Shown: piece by piece, positions 18,801-26,097 of the stretch | How the letters are laid out: every line of letters starts with the position of its first letter | Numbering within the stretch: position 1 is the stretch's first letter | From: Methanomassiliicoccaceae archaeon UBA71 | GTDB taxonomy: Archaea; Thermoplasmatota; Thermoplasmata; Methanomassiliicoccales; Methanomethylophilaceae | Direction of reading: 5' to 3' | Length of the DNA: 64,000 nt | Assembly (NCBI GenBank): GCA_002504405.1 | Contig: DARO01000009.1 | Coordinates: 69,057-133,056 of the forward strand | Notes under the pieces: model-generated | Database searches by the model: none | The model's input: the letters and a program-made list of their open reading frames with translations, nothing else | Told to the model about the DNA's origin: nothing | Made by a program: the position numbers and the translations under genes

Positions 18801-20275
18801 ATGACATCTACTCCATAGAGGACCTGAAGCAGCTCATATTCGACCTTAAGTGCATCAACCCTCGGGCGAGGGTGAGCGTCAAGCTCGTATCGGAGTCCGG
18901 CGTGGGCACGGTGGCCGCAGGGGCCGTCAAGGCGGGCGCCGACATGATTCTCATCTCCGGCAGCGACGGGGGAACAGGGGCCAGCCCGCTGTCCTCGATA
19001 AGGTACGCCGGGTCTCCTTGGGAGACCGGCCTCGCAGAGGTCCAGCAGACCCTCATGATCAACGGGCTCCGCGACAGGGTCCGGATACAGGTGGACGGCC
19101 AGATGAAGACCGCCAGGGACGTCATCGTGGCGGCACTCCTCGGAGCGGAGGAATTCGGGTTCGCCACATCTCCGATGGTGGCCATGGGTTGCATCATGTG
19201 CAGGAAGTGCCAGACGAACACATGTCCGGTCGGCATCGCCACTCAGGATCCCGAGCGCAGGGCGAGGTTCTCGTCCAGCGCGGAGGAGGTCGTCAGGTAC
19301 TGGAGGTACATGGCGGAAGACGTCCGCAGAATGCTCGCCTCGATGGGGTTCAGGTCGATGGACGAGATCATCGGCCGCTCGGACCTGCTAGTCCCCAAGG
19401 CCGTCGGCGGCAAGGCATCCCGCCTGGACTTCTCCAGGATGCTGGAGGCCTTGGACGGAGAGAGGCGCTGCGTATCGGGGCAGTCGGATATACTGGGGGA
19501 CGTCCTGGACCGCAGGCTGATGAGGGACTGCGCTGACGCGCTGGATTCCGGACGCGGAGTGAAGCTCGAGTACACGCTGTCAAACGTCGACCGTTCGGTC
19601 GGTACGATGCTGTCCGGAGAGGTGGCCAGGCGCGGCCTGGACCTTCCGGACGACACGATCGACATAACATTCACCGGGGCCGCGGGACAGAGCTTCGGCG
19701 CGTTCCTGTCCAAGGGGATGACGTTCAGGATGAGGGGCCTTGCCAACGACTACGTCGGCAAGGGCCTGTCCGGAGGGAGGATATCCATAGCCCCCGGGGG
19801 CCGGAGCCCATGCGGTAACGTCATCGCAGGGAACACGATCCTCTACGGTGCCACATCCGGGGAGCTCTATATCGCCGGTTCCGTCGGTGAGAGGTTCTGC
19901 GTGCGCAACAGCGGAGCCACTGCGGTGGCGGAAGGAGCAGGGGACCACTGCTGCGAGTACATGACGGGCGGCCGCGTCGTCGTCCTCGGCAAGTGCGGCA
20001 GGAACTTCGCGGCAGGGATGTCTGCAGGGATAGCGTACGTTCTCGACGAGGACGGGGACTTCGACAGGCATTGCAATATGGACATGGTGGAGCTCTCGCT
20101 CGTCGAGGGGGATGCCGACGTCTCAGAGCTGAGGGCCATTATATGCAGGCACCTGGAAGAGACCGGAAGCGAGAAGGCGAGGGAGATCCTTGATGACTGG
20201 GGCCTCTGGGTTCAGAAGTTCATCAAGGTAATGCCGGTGGGCTACAAGCTCCTGCTAGAGAAGGAGTCGGAATGA
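15860..20275 (+). CDS. gltB: Glutamate synthase, large subunit (full-length GltB)
   Basis: 1471 residues, the full bacterial-type GOGAT alpha subunit; many archaea instead encode its domains separately. The N-terminal class II glutaminase domain has its nucleophile in EHDACGVG (Cys18), requiring removal of a short propeptide. Further on come the central domain, the FMN-binding synthase domain (SKSNTGEGGEDPSRF, ~875; ISGSDGGTGASPLSSIRYAG, ~1030), the 3Fe-4S cysteines in CIMCRKCQTNTCPVG (~1114), and a C-terminal Gly-rich beta-helix. It makes two glutamates from glutamine and 2-oxoglutarate. No gltD is adjacent, so the electron donor (NADPH via a distant GltD, or ferredoxin) cannot be told. Confidence 0.95.
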   Translation: MAAGRVGLYEPGNEHDACGVGMAVDIGGTRSRRIVEYGLRLLESMAHRGAENGDGKTGDGAGILVQVPHKFISKLGVPVPEAGRYGTGLVFLPKDPSAAEGFLGMFRDVCAKHALYVIGVRDVPVDHSVPGRMALDGEPRIVQVFVTSYDSPEVLEHKLYRVRKIVSNAVADSGSPGSDDFYICSLSSRTMVYKGMLTPEQLGAYYLDLGDPDFESAIAMVHSRFSTNTLPAWKLAQPFRMLCHNGEINTIRANRSWMEARESVMETDLIPGLSEVYPVMQRGMSDSATLDNVFEFLTMAGKGMPNALSIMIPESWNDRNPIPDSLKAYYEYHSILMEPWDGPAAVFFTDGTSAGGMLDRNGLRPARYCVTDDGIMVMASEAGAIPIDPDRISETGRLRPGKMILVDTSAGRIVRDSEIKETLATAYPYRDWLERNRLDLDKLSSGRQVGREVPDLPRMLAEFGYSEEDVTRVMEPMASAGKEAVGSSGYDAPLAVLSDRPQLLFNYFRQKFAQVTNPPIDPIREELVMSTMGYIGSVQQNILDPAPRLCKVVKVRHPVITNRELDLLRNLRYRGFNAVTIDTTFPASGGPGALEAEIGRLCSEADAAVDSGAAFIILSDRGVSDSRAPIPSLLALSAVHQHLVADKKRLRIAIVVESGEPREVMHFALLVGYGANAVNPYMALAVVQDMVDSGRLRIDADTAEANYLKATDKGLLKIMSKMGIATIRSYRGSCLFDAVGLDRGMMDEYFGGTPSGVDGIGMDDIAAEYVGMHRAAHAGDGGCLPDRGEYSNRRGGERHSWSPEAVKALRSAVRDGNPDEYRRFAELEDGGMFFLRDLLDVCTGAPIPLSEVEPPESIMKRFEAGAISFGAISKEAHETLAEAMNIIGSKSNTGEGGEDPSRFHPGPDGRNLRSAVKQVASGRFGVTAEYLVNADELQIKVAQGAKPGEGGQLMGFKVDKVIAATRHTIPGITLISPPPHHDIYSIEDLKQLIFDLKCINPRARVSVKLVSESGVGTVAAGAVKAGADMILISGSDGGTGASPLSSIRYAGSPWETGLAEVQQTLMINGLRDRVRIQVDGQMKTARDVIVAALLGAEEFGFATSPMVAMGCIMCRKCQTNTCPVGIATQDPERRARFSSSAEEVVRYWRYMAEDVRRMLASMGFRSMDEIIGRSDLLVPKAVGGKASRLDFSRMLEALDGERRCVSGQSDILGDVLDRRLMRDCADALDSGRGVKLEYTLSNVDRSVGTMLSGEVARRGLDLPDDTIDITFTGAAGQSFGAFLSKGMTFRMRGLANDYVGKGLSGGRISIAPGGRSPCGNVIAGNTILYGATSGELYIAGSVGERFCVRNSGATAVAEGAGDHCCEYMTGGRVVVLGKCGRNFAAGMSAGIAYVLDEDGDFDRHCNMDMVELSLVEGDADVSELRAIICRHLEETGSEKAREILDDWGLWVQKFIKVMPVGYKLLLEKESE

Positions 20276-20282
20276 ATAGATG

Positions 20283-20305
20283 GGGGAGGGGCGTCGCCCC
20301 TTCCC
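20283..20305 (+). terminator. GC-rich hairpin after gltB
   Basis: Arms GGGGAGGGGC and GCCCCTTCCC pair almost perfectly just after the gltB stop. It lies between the plus-strand gltB and the convergent minus-strand PEBP gene. The rest of the ~100-base gap shows nothing else. Confidence 0.5.
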
Positions 20306-20376
20306 GGTTTATCGTTCAGAAGGATTGCGGAACAGCTATCAATGCCCATACAGCAATCAATGGGCTCGCCCCTCCG

Positions 20377-20874
20377 TCATGCAGGGCAGTAGCGACCGAT
20401 AATCTTCGCGTGCGAGATCACGTGTCCCTGCATCGCGAAGAACAGGTCGTTCAGCCTGAATCCGCGGGGGAGGTCCAGGACCGTGTCGAGTGCGAAGACC
20501 TTCAGGGTATACCTGTGCTCGCAGTTCGGGGGAGCCGGTCCGCCGTATCCGGTGGCCTGCTCCACGCTGTTGTCTCCAGCGACGCTGCACCAACTGTTGC
20601 ACCCTTCCGTGAAGTCGGGGTCGTTGTGGGACTCTCCCTCTGAGACCTCGGTCTTCCTGAGGTCGGAAATCGTCCAGTGGATCCAGTCGAACCCGCACAC
20701 GGGCACCGCGTCGTAATCGTCGAAGATTATGGCGAAGCTCTTAGTGCCCTCGGGGGCGTCCTCGATAGTGAACGGTATCGACAGGGAGGGCATGCCGTTG
20801 AGGAAGTCCTTCCCCTTGCATCCGTACCTGTCGAGGATCCTGCCGTCCACTATCCCTGCGCTGGACACCTTCAT
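20377..20874 (-). CDS. PEBP family (YbhB/YbcL, Raf-kinase-inhibitor-like) protein
   Basis: 165 residues from the ATG at 20874. Family features: ag.vdGr.l...Y.ckGkd near the start, SIPFTIEDAPEGTKSFAIIFDDYDAVP (first half of the anion-binding pocket), DWIHWTISDL, and GYGGPAPPNCEHRYTLKVFALD. These proteins bind phosphorylated ligands; the archaeal role is unknown. The start at 20874 is preferred over the ATG at 20889 because GAGGGTG is correctly spaced before it, while no ribosome site precedes 20889. It begins one base after the apt stop, so it is co-transcribed with apt. Confidence 0.88.
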   Translation of the reverse strand: MKVSSAGIVDGRILDRYGCKGKDFLNGMPSLSIPFTIEDAPEGTKSFAIIFDDYDAVPVCGFDWIHWTISDLRKTEVSEGESHNDPDFTEGCNSWCSVAGDNSVEQATGYGGPAPPNCEHRYTLKVFALDTVLDLPRGFRLNDLFFAMQGHVISHAKIIGRYCPA

Positions 20875-20875
20875 G

Positions 20876-21400
20876 TCAGGCACCCTCATAGGTGATGAGG
20901 GAGTCCATGTCGTATCCCTTGAGGTTCTCCCTGCCGTTGAGTCCTGCGAGCTCCATCACGAACCCGATCTTCACTACGGTTCCACCGAGCTTTTCGACCA
21001 TCTTGATGATGGCGGCGGTGGTTCCACCCGTGGCAATCAGGTCATCGATGATGACAACTTTCTGACCCGGTTTGATGGCATCCTTGTGCATCTCCAAGGT
21101 TGCCGTGCCGTATTCCAGATCATATTCCTCGGATACGGTCTCTCTGGGCAGCTTCCCCTTCTTCCTGACAAGTATGAATCCTTTGTTCAGGCAGTATGCC
21201 ACAGGGCCTCCGAAGACGAATCCCCTGGATTCGGCTCCGACGACGAGGTCGAAGTCCAGGTCCTTCACCATGTCTACAAGGCCGTCTATTGACATCCTCA
21301 GCCCTTCGGGGTTCTGGATGATGGTAGTTATGTCTCTGAAGAGGATCCCCGGCTTCGGGAAGTCGGGTATCTCGGTGACATAGTCCTTCAAATCACTCAT
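20876..21400 (-). CDS. apt: Adenine phosphoribosyltransferase
   Basis: 174 residues starting at MSDLKDYVTEIPDFPKPGI; the ATG-less extension upstream of it is unlikely, because the TATA box lies there. Converts adenine and PRPP to AMP. The PRPP loop VVIIDDLIATGGTTAA (~residue 120) and GAESRGFVFGGPVAY are diagnostic. It suits a genome whose AMP is also degraded by the AMP phosphorylase/RuBisCO pathway encoded 3 kb away: adenine released there can be salvaged here. A TATA element 21-28 bases upstream makes a leaderless mRNA likely. Confidence 0.93.
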   Translation of the reverse strand: MSDLKDYVTEIPDFPKPGILFRDITTIIQNPEGLRMSIDGLVDMVKDLDFDLVVGAESRGFVFGGPVAYCLNKGFILVRKKGKLPRETVSEEYDLEYGTATLEMHKDAIKPGQKVVIIDDLIATGGTTAAIIKMVEKLGGTVVKIGFVMELAGLNGRENLKGYDMDSLITYEGA

Positions 21401-21420
21401 GGAATTGGTACAGAGGTGAC

Positions 21421-21428
21421 TGGTATAA
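21421..21428 (-). promoter_or_regulatory. TATA box of apt
   Basis: TTTTATAC on the minus strand ends about 21 bases before the apt ATG. It fits transcription starting at the start codon. Confidence 0.5.
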
Positions 21429-21439
21429 AACAATCTTCA

Positions 21440-21668
21440 ACCGGACAGGACCCATGGTCCTGTCCCAGAACACAGACCCCTTAGGGTAAGGGTGGCGTTG
21501 GCCTGTTTGTCGCGGTCATCAGTCGAGTCTTGCGAACGACCGATTCAGAGCGCAGACCGAAGGGAAGTGTCAACCGACCAGTCTTTCTTCGTCGCGTCGG
21601 AACTATGGTCGCTCTCGCCGCAGATCCCAGTTACTTTCCGTTTACTGATCTTTGCTCGCCTCCTTGAG
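21440..21668 (-). ncRNA. Candidate structured non-coding RNA upstream of apt
   Basis: No gene explains 21401-21866. On the minus strand a TATA-like GTATTTATAC (21689-21698) is followed by ~230 bases rich in inverted repeats: AGATC/GATCT around an ACGGAAAG loop, GACCA/TGGTC, CGGTC/GACCG, CCCTTA/TAAGGG, ending in a perfect GGACAGGACC/GGTCCTGTCC hairpin (about 21442-21464) and then GATTGTTTT. This reads like promoter, folded RNA and U-rich end. I do not see the conserved core of RNase P RNA, the SRP helix 8 motif, 5S rRNA or a tRNA T-loop. Strand and ends are guesses. Confidence 0.35.
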
Positions 21669-21713
21669 TGAAAATATTACACCTGCAGTATAAATACCTA
21701 ACGCATGCCCGCT

Positions 21714-21787
21714 CGAATTAAGTGTAATTCGTTGCGTAATGCATCTTATCCGTCAATATTCTTACGATTATCGTAGAATAACTACGA
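21714..21787. promoter_or_regulatory. Two dyads in the AT-rich leader before rnc
   Basis: CGAATTA-AGTG-TAATTCG (21714-21731) and TCGTAG-AATAA-CTACGA (21771-21787) are perfect inverted repeats in an AT-rich stretch between the candidate RNA promoter and the RNase III gene. They could be operators for rnc or RNA hairpins. The remaining bases to 21866 show nothing recognisable. Confidence 0.4.
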
Positions 21788-21866
21788 ATACAGAAAACGA
21801 TGGATGTAACTGTTGCATCAAGGCCCACCCATCAACGGTAAATCGTAGGTTGTCAATCACGCTCCG

Positions 21867-22355
21867 ATGGAATCTGATTTCGAGATGGGCGTGCGCCAGT
21901 TCCTTGCCCGTCCACCATTCGGGTACAGGAATGTTCCCCCGGAATCGCTGTCCCTATTCTGCACGGCACTGACGCACGACAGCTACACCAACGAGCACGG
22001 GGGCACCCCGTATGAGAGGCTCGAGTTCCTTGGAGATGCCATCTTGGAGTTCATCGTGTGCGAGGAGGTCTTCTTGAACACGGACCTCGCGGAGGGGGCG
22101 ATGACCGATTTCAAACAGGACAAGGTGGCCAACCATCGCATCTCCGAGAGGGTCATCGCGCACGGCATCGGAATCGATGCGATCATGAGGGTCGGCGGTG
22201 GTCATCTGGATGACCGCGGGGCCCCCGTGATCGAGGAGAACATGAGGTCGGACTCCTTCGAGGCGATACTGGCCGCCGTTTACCTCTCGTACGGGATGGA
22301 TGAGGCGCGCAGGATCGTGGGGGAGGTCATTCTTCTTGACCATGCCGTGGAATGA
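21867..22355 (+). CDS. rnc: Ribonuclease III domain protein lacking a dsRNA-binding domain
   Basis: 162 residues. The RNase III signature ERLEFLGDAILE (residues 50-61) is intact, with acidic metal ligands Glu50, Glu53, Asp57 and the second pair Asp129/Glu132 in DSFEAILAAVYL. The usual C-terminal dsRNA-binding domain (~70 residues) is absent; the protein ends just after the catalytic domain, as in bacterial Mini-III. RNase III is rare in archaea, which normally use the bulge-helix-bulge endonuclease. It cleaves double-stranded RNA as a dimer. It is separated from the next gene by 63 bases containing that gene's own promoter, so it is likely a single-gene unit. Confidence 0.9.
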   Translation: MESDFEMGVRQFLARPPFGYRNVPPESLSLFCTALTHDSYTNEHGGTPYERLEFLGDAILEFIVCEEVFLNTDLAEGAMTDFKQDKVANHRISERVIAHGIGIDAIMRVGGGHLDDRGAPVIEENMRSDSFEAILAAVYLSYGMDEARRIVGEVILLDHAVE

Positions 22356-22387
22356 CGCAACTGGGCCATCGAACATTCTGACAATCC

Positions 22388-22396
22388 CATAATAAA
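22388..22396 (+). promoter_or_regulatory. TATA box of the AMP-pathway operon
   Basis: CATAATAAA is centred 26 bases before the GTG start at 22419, placing transcription start at the start codon. Confidence 0.5.
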
Positions 22397-22418
22397 GGAC
22401 GAGGAGCATTCCCCGGAC

Positions 22419-23345
22419 GTGGAAGACACAGTCGCCGTCACGGCACACAGGATAAGGACCATGGAGGTCCGTGGCGCGGGCAGGATCGCCCGGGCCGGCG
22501 CGGACGCTCTGAGGGATTTCGCCACCGCATACAGCAGCACCGAACTGGAGCCGTTCCTGGACGATCTCAAGAAGGCATCCGAAACGCTCCTCGCTTCCCG
22601 TCCGACCGCGGTGTCCCTGTGGAACGCCGTGCACGCATCGACCAAGGCCGCCTTCGGAGCCTCGTCATTCGACGAGGCGAGGGACTCGGTCATCCGTGAT
22701 GCCACTGATTTTTCCGAGCGCTCTTCGAAGGCTGTGGATGCCATAGCACGCATCGGTGCCAAGAGGATATCCGACGGGGATGTCGTGATGACCCACTGCA
22801 ACAGCAGCGCCGCACTGGGCGTCATCAAAGAGGCGCACAGGCAGGGCAAGGATTTCAAGGTGTTCGCCACCGAATCTCGTCCCTGGCGGCAGGGCATCTT
22901 CACCGTTAGGGAGCTGGCCGAGGCGGGCGTAGATGTGACGCTGATAATAGACAGCGCTGTTCGCACGGTCATGAGGGATGTAGACGAGGTTTTCGTCGGT
23001 GCGGACACGGTAACATCCCACGGAGCACTTGTGAACAAGGTCGGGACATCGCAGCTGGCACTTGCAGCCCACGAAGCCCGCTCCAGGTTCTATGTCTGCA
23101 GCGAGACTTACAAGTTTTCGCCCATGACCGTGCTCGGCGACATGGTCACTATAGAGGAGAGGGATGTCTCCGAAGTTGTGGCGCCGGGGGAGATCCCCGA
23201 CTCGGTTAAAGTTTACAACCCGGTCTTCGACAGCACGCCGGCCAGATACATAGACGCGATCATAACGGAGGTCGGGATGATCTCCCCAGGATCCGTCTAC
23301 GACATCATGGTCAGGCAGCTGGGGGACGGGATTTTCAAGGAGTGA
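22419..23345 (+). CDS. Ribose 1,5-bisphosphate isomerase
   Basis: 308 residues of the eIF2B-alpha/MtnA-like isomerase fold. It converts ribose 1,5-bisphosphate to ribulose 1,5-bisphosphate in the archaeal AMP pathway. Motifs: MEVRGAGRIARAGADAL near the start, VMTHCNSSAALGVIK (~126), ATESRPWRQGIFTVREL, DSAVRTVMRDVDEVFVGADTV and NKVGTSQLALAAHE. The GTG at 22419 is favoured over the later ATG because family members extend upstream of MEVRGAG and the TATA box is 26 bases away. Its stop lies 5 bases before the RuBisCO ATG, and the third pathway enzyme follows, which separates it from generic eIF2B subunits. Confidence 0.92.
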   Translation: MEDTVAVTAHRIRTMEVRGAGRIARAGADALRDFATAYSSTELEPFLDDLKKASETLLASRPTAVSLWNAVHASTKAAFGASSFDEARDSVIRDATDFSERSSKAVDAIARIGAKRISDGDVVMTHCNSSAALGVIKEAHRQGKDFKVFATESRPWRQGIFTVRELAEAGVDVTLIIDSAVRTVMRDVDEVFVGADTVTSHGALVNKVGTSQLALAAHEARSRFYVCSETYKFSPMTVLGDMVTIEERDVSEVVAPGEIPDSVKVYNPVFDSTPARYIDAIITEVGMISPGSVYDIMVRQLGDGIFKE

Positions 23346-23350
23346 TTAGG

Positions 23351-24586
23351 ATGGAGAACTACTCTTATCTGCACCTCGGCGAGCCCGAGGACCCGGACAG
23401 GTACGTGATATGCAAATACCGTGTGACCACGGATCTGCCCATGGAGAAGGCAGCGGAGGCCATAGCGGCCGAGCAGTCCACCGGGACGTGGACAGGCATA
23501 TCGACCCTGGATTCCGGAATATTCGAGTCCCTGGGAGCCAGGATAACGTCCATAGAGGGCGACATGGTTACCGCGGAGTTCCCCGCGGAGGACTTCAGCA
23601 TCGAGGTTGGATCTGTCCCCCAGATCCTCAGCGTCATCTCTGGGAACCTCTTCGGGCTCGGCGCCCTCAAGGCAGTGAGGCTGGAGGACGTTACCTTCCC
23701 GAAGAGCATACTGGAGCAGTTCAAGGGGCCGAAGTTCGGATCCGAAGGGATCAGGAGGCTCCTGGACCGCCCCGAGAAGCCGCTGGTCGGAACGATAGTC
23801 AAGCCCAAGATAGGCCTGTCCCCGGAGAGGACTGCGGAGTACGTCTACGAGGCAGGGGCAGGCGGGCTTACGAATTCCAAGGACGACGAGACGCTCGTGG
23901 ACCAGGCGTTCTGCCCGATACAGGACAGGACCGTCGCCGTCGCGGAGGCGCTCGACAGGCTCGAGGCCGAGGGGCACAAGATGATGCACGCCATCAACGT
24001 CAGCACCCGCGGCGACAGGATCGTCGAGCTGGCCGAGAAGGTGCAGGGATGGGGGGCCAGGGAGATAATGGTCGATGTCATCACATGCGGGTTCGGAGCC
24101 GTCCAAGCGCTGACGGAGGACCCATCCATCAAGGTCCCCATACACGTCCACAGGACCATGCACGGTGCGTTCACCAAGGACCCGTTCCACGGCGTGGCGA
24201 TGCTGCCGCTGACCAAGCTCGTCAGGATGGTCGGAGGCGACGCCCTCCACATCGGGACCCTCGGCGTCGGAAAGATGTCCGGTGCCGCTGCGGACAACAG
24301 CAATCTGGAGGCATGCCTGGGCGACGACGTCCCCTACAAGCCCGTCATGCCCGTGTGCTCTGGAGGGGTGCATCCCGGCCTCGTCGCGGAGATCGTCAAG
24401 CGCTCCGGGATGGACGTTCAGATACAGGCAGGAGGAGGGGTCGCCGGCCATCCCGGAGGCGTCAGGGCGGGGGCGATGGGCATGAGCCAGGCTGTCGATG
24501 CGGCTTTCCTCGGCATCCCTGCCGACGAGTACGCCAAGGACCATCAGGAGCTCGCAGTCGCACTGAGGGAGTGGGGTTCAAAATGA
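23351..24586 (+). CDS. rbcL: Type III ribulose-1,5-bisphosphate carboxylase
   Basis: 411 residues. Adds CO2 to ribulose 1,5-bisphosphate to give two 3-phosphoglycerates. Catalytic elements are present: GTIVKPKIGLSPE (active-site Lys), GGLTNSKDDE (carbamylated Lys plus Asp and Glu metal ligands), HVHRTMHGAF, the loop-6 HIGTLGVGKMSG, and CSGGVHPG. The length, sequence and pathway neighbours mark it as form III, not a photosynthetic or RuBisCO-like (form IV) protein. The ATG at 23351 is preferred to the GTG at 23342 because AGTGATT sits at the same 4-base spacing used before other genes here. No phosphoribulokinase is seen, so its substrate comes from AMP. Confidence 0.94.
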   Translation: MENYSYLHLGEPEDPDRYVICKYRVTTDLPMEKAAEAIAAEQSTGTWTGISTLDSGIFESLGARITSIEGDMVTAEFPAEDFSIEVGSVPQILSVISGNLFGLGALKAVRLEDVTFPKSILEQFKGPKFGSEGIRRLLDRPEKPLVGTIVKPKIGLSPERTAEYVYEAGAGGLTNSKDDETLVDQAFCPIQDRTVAVAEALDRLEAEGHKMMHAINVSTRGDRIVELAEKVQGWGAREIMVDVITCGFGAVQALTEDPSIKVPIHVHRTMHGAFTKDPFHGVAMLPLTKLVRMVGGDALHIGTLGVGKMSGAAADNSNLEACLGDDVPYKPVMPVCSGGVHPGLVAEIVKRSGMDVQIQAGGGVAGHPGGVRAGAMGMSQAVDAAFLGIPADEYAKDHQELAVALREWGSK

Positions 24587-26097
24587 AGCTGAGAACGAAG
24601 TACTACGATGTAGACGCCTCGGAGCCCACGGTGCTCATACACGATGACGACTGCAGAGAGATAGGTGTGAAGGAGAACGACCGTGTCAGTATAATCGGCC
24701 TCCGCACCGCGGTCGCCCTCGTCAGCAGGTCCGACACCCTCGTGGACAAGGGGGTCATACTCGTCCCATCGTCGATCATGGAACGCTGCGCGGTCAAGGA
24801 GGGGGAGGAGGTCGGGGTCACGTACTGCCAGAACCCGGATTCCGTCCGGTCCATCAGGAGGAAGATGGACAACGAGAAGCTCTCCGCGGAGGAGATCCAG
24901 GCCATCGTCGAGGACATACTCCACAACAAGCTCTCGAAGATCGAGATCTCTGCATGGCTGACCGCCCTTTACATCAACGGGATGGACATCGACGAGATCG
25001 CGGACTTCACCAAATCCATGGCGAACACGGGGGACATCCTGGAGTTCGAGAGGCAGCCCGTCTTCGATTTCCACAGCCTCGGTGGCGTACCCGGCAACAA
25101 GGTCACGCCCATAGTGGTCTCGATCGTGGCCGCCGCAGGAATCATGATCCCAAAGACCTCGTCCCGTGCCATAAGCAGCGCATGCGGCACCTCGGACTTC
25201 GTAGAGACGTTCTGCGATGTGGAGCTGGACGCTGACAGGCTCAAGAGGATCGCCGAGGATGTCGGCGGGGTGTTTGCCTGGGGAGGATCCATGAACCTGG
25301 CCCCGGTGGACGACATGGTAATCAAGATCGAGCACCCCCTGGGGATAAACCCCCGCGCCCAGATGCTGGCCTCTATCATGAGCAAGAAGGTCGCGATAGG
25401 CGCCACCCACCTCGTGGTGGACATCCCCACTGGATCCGGGACTAAGGTCCCGACTATAGAGGTCGCGAGGGCGTACGCCAGGGACCTTATGGATCTGGGG
25501 GAGAAACTCGGGATGCATGTGGAATGCGCCATCACCTACGCGGACCAGCCCGTGGGGAACGCCGTTGGGCCGAAGCTGGAGGCCAGGGAGTGCATAAGCA
25601 TCCTGGAGGGCAACAAGCATCCGGCCAGCGTCGTTGAGAAGGCCTGCGACTGCGCGGGCATAATCCTGGAGATGGCCGGGGTAAACAACGGTTCCGCCAG
25701 GGCCAGGGAGATCCTGGAATCGGGAGAGGCGCATGCCAAGTTCATGGAGATCGTGGTGGCCCAGGGAGGGAGGCCGGACCTCAGGTCCGAGGACCTGGTC
25801 CCCGGACAGTACGTCTACGACGTCGTCGCCAACAAGTCCGGATACATACACGCCATAAACAACAAGGATGTCGTGGCGATAGCGAAGGCCGCCGGAGCCC
25901 CGAACGACAAGGGTGCCGGCCTGATGATCCATCTGAAGAAGGGTCAGAGGGTGGAGCAGGGGGAGACCCTGTTCACGATATATGCGGACAACGAGGCGAA
26001 GCTCAGGAGGGCCCGCGAGACCGCGCTCAAGTACCCGCCGATGACCATCGAGGGGATGCTCCTCAAGAGGGTGTCCTCCATCCCGGTCAGGAAATGA
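24583..26097 (+). CDS. deoA: AMP phosphorylase
   Basis: 504 residues, thymidine-phosphorylase superfamily with the ~85-residue N-terminal extension typical of archaeal AMP phosphorylase. It splits AMP and phosphate into adenine and ribose 1,5-bisphosphate. Motifs: KIEISAWLTALYINGMD, FHSLGGVPGNKVTPIVVSIVA, PKTSSRAISSACGTSD (phosphate site), VDIPTGSGTK. The C-terminal domain has GYIHAINNKDV. Start overlaps the RuBisCO stop (ATGA). With the two upstream genes this completes the nucleotide-salvage route to 3-phosphoglycerate; the released adenine can be reused by apt upstream. Confidence 0.94.
   Translation: MKLRTKYYDVDASEPTVLIHDDDCREIGVKENDRVSIIGLRTAVALVSRSDTLVDKGVILVPSSIMERCAVKEGEEVGVTYCQNPDSVRSIRRKMDNEKLSAEEIQAIVEDILHNKLSKIEISAWLTALYINGMDIDEIADFTKSMANTGDILEFERQPVFDFHSLGGVPGNKVTPIVVSIVAAAGIMIPKTSSRAISSACGTSDFVETFCDVELDADRLKRIAEDVGGVFAWGGSMNLAPVDDMVIKIEHPLGINPRAQMLASIMSKKVAIGATHLVVDIPTGSGTKVPTIEVARAYARDLMDLGEKLGMHVECAITYADQPVGNAVGPKLEARECISILEGNKHPASVVEKACDCAGIILEMAGVNNGSARAREILESGEAHAKFMEIVVAQGGRPDLRSEDLVPGQYVYDVVANKSGYIHAINNKDVVAIAKAAGAPNDKGAGLMIHLKKGQRVEQGETLFTIYADNEAKLRRARETALKYPPMTIEGMLLKRVSSIPVRK

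Noticed and set aside
21440..21700. RNase P RNA, SRP RNA, 5S rRNA or tRNA in the apt-rnc spacer
   Set aside because: I could not find the RNase P core, SRP helix 8 loop, 5S loop C pattern or a T-loop; kept only as an unassigned RNA candidate.
23297..24544. Long minus-strand open frame opposite RuBisCO
   Set aside because: His/Asp/Leu-rich shadow of a GC-rich gene with all RuBisCO motifs on the plus strand.
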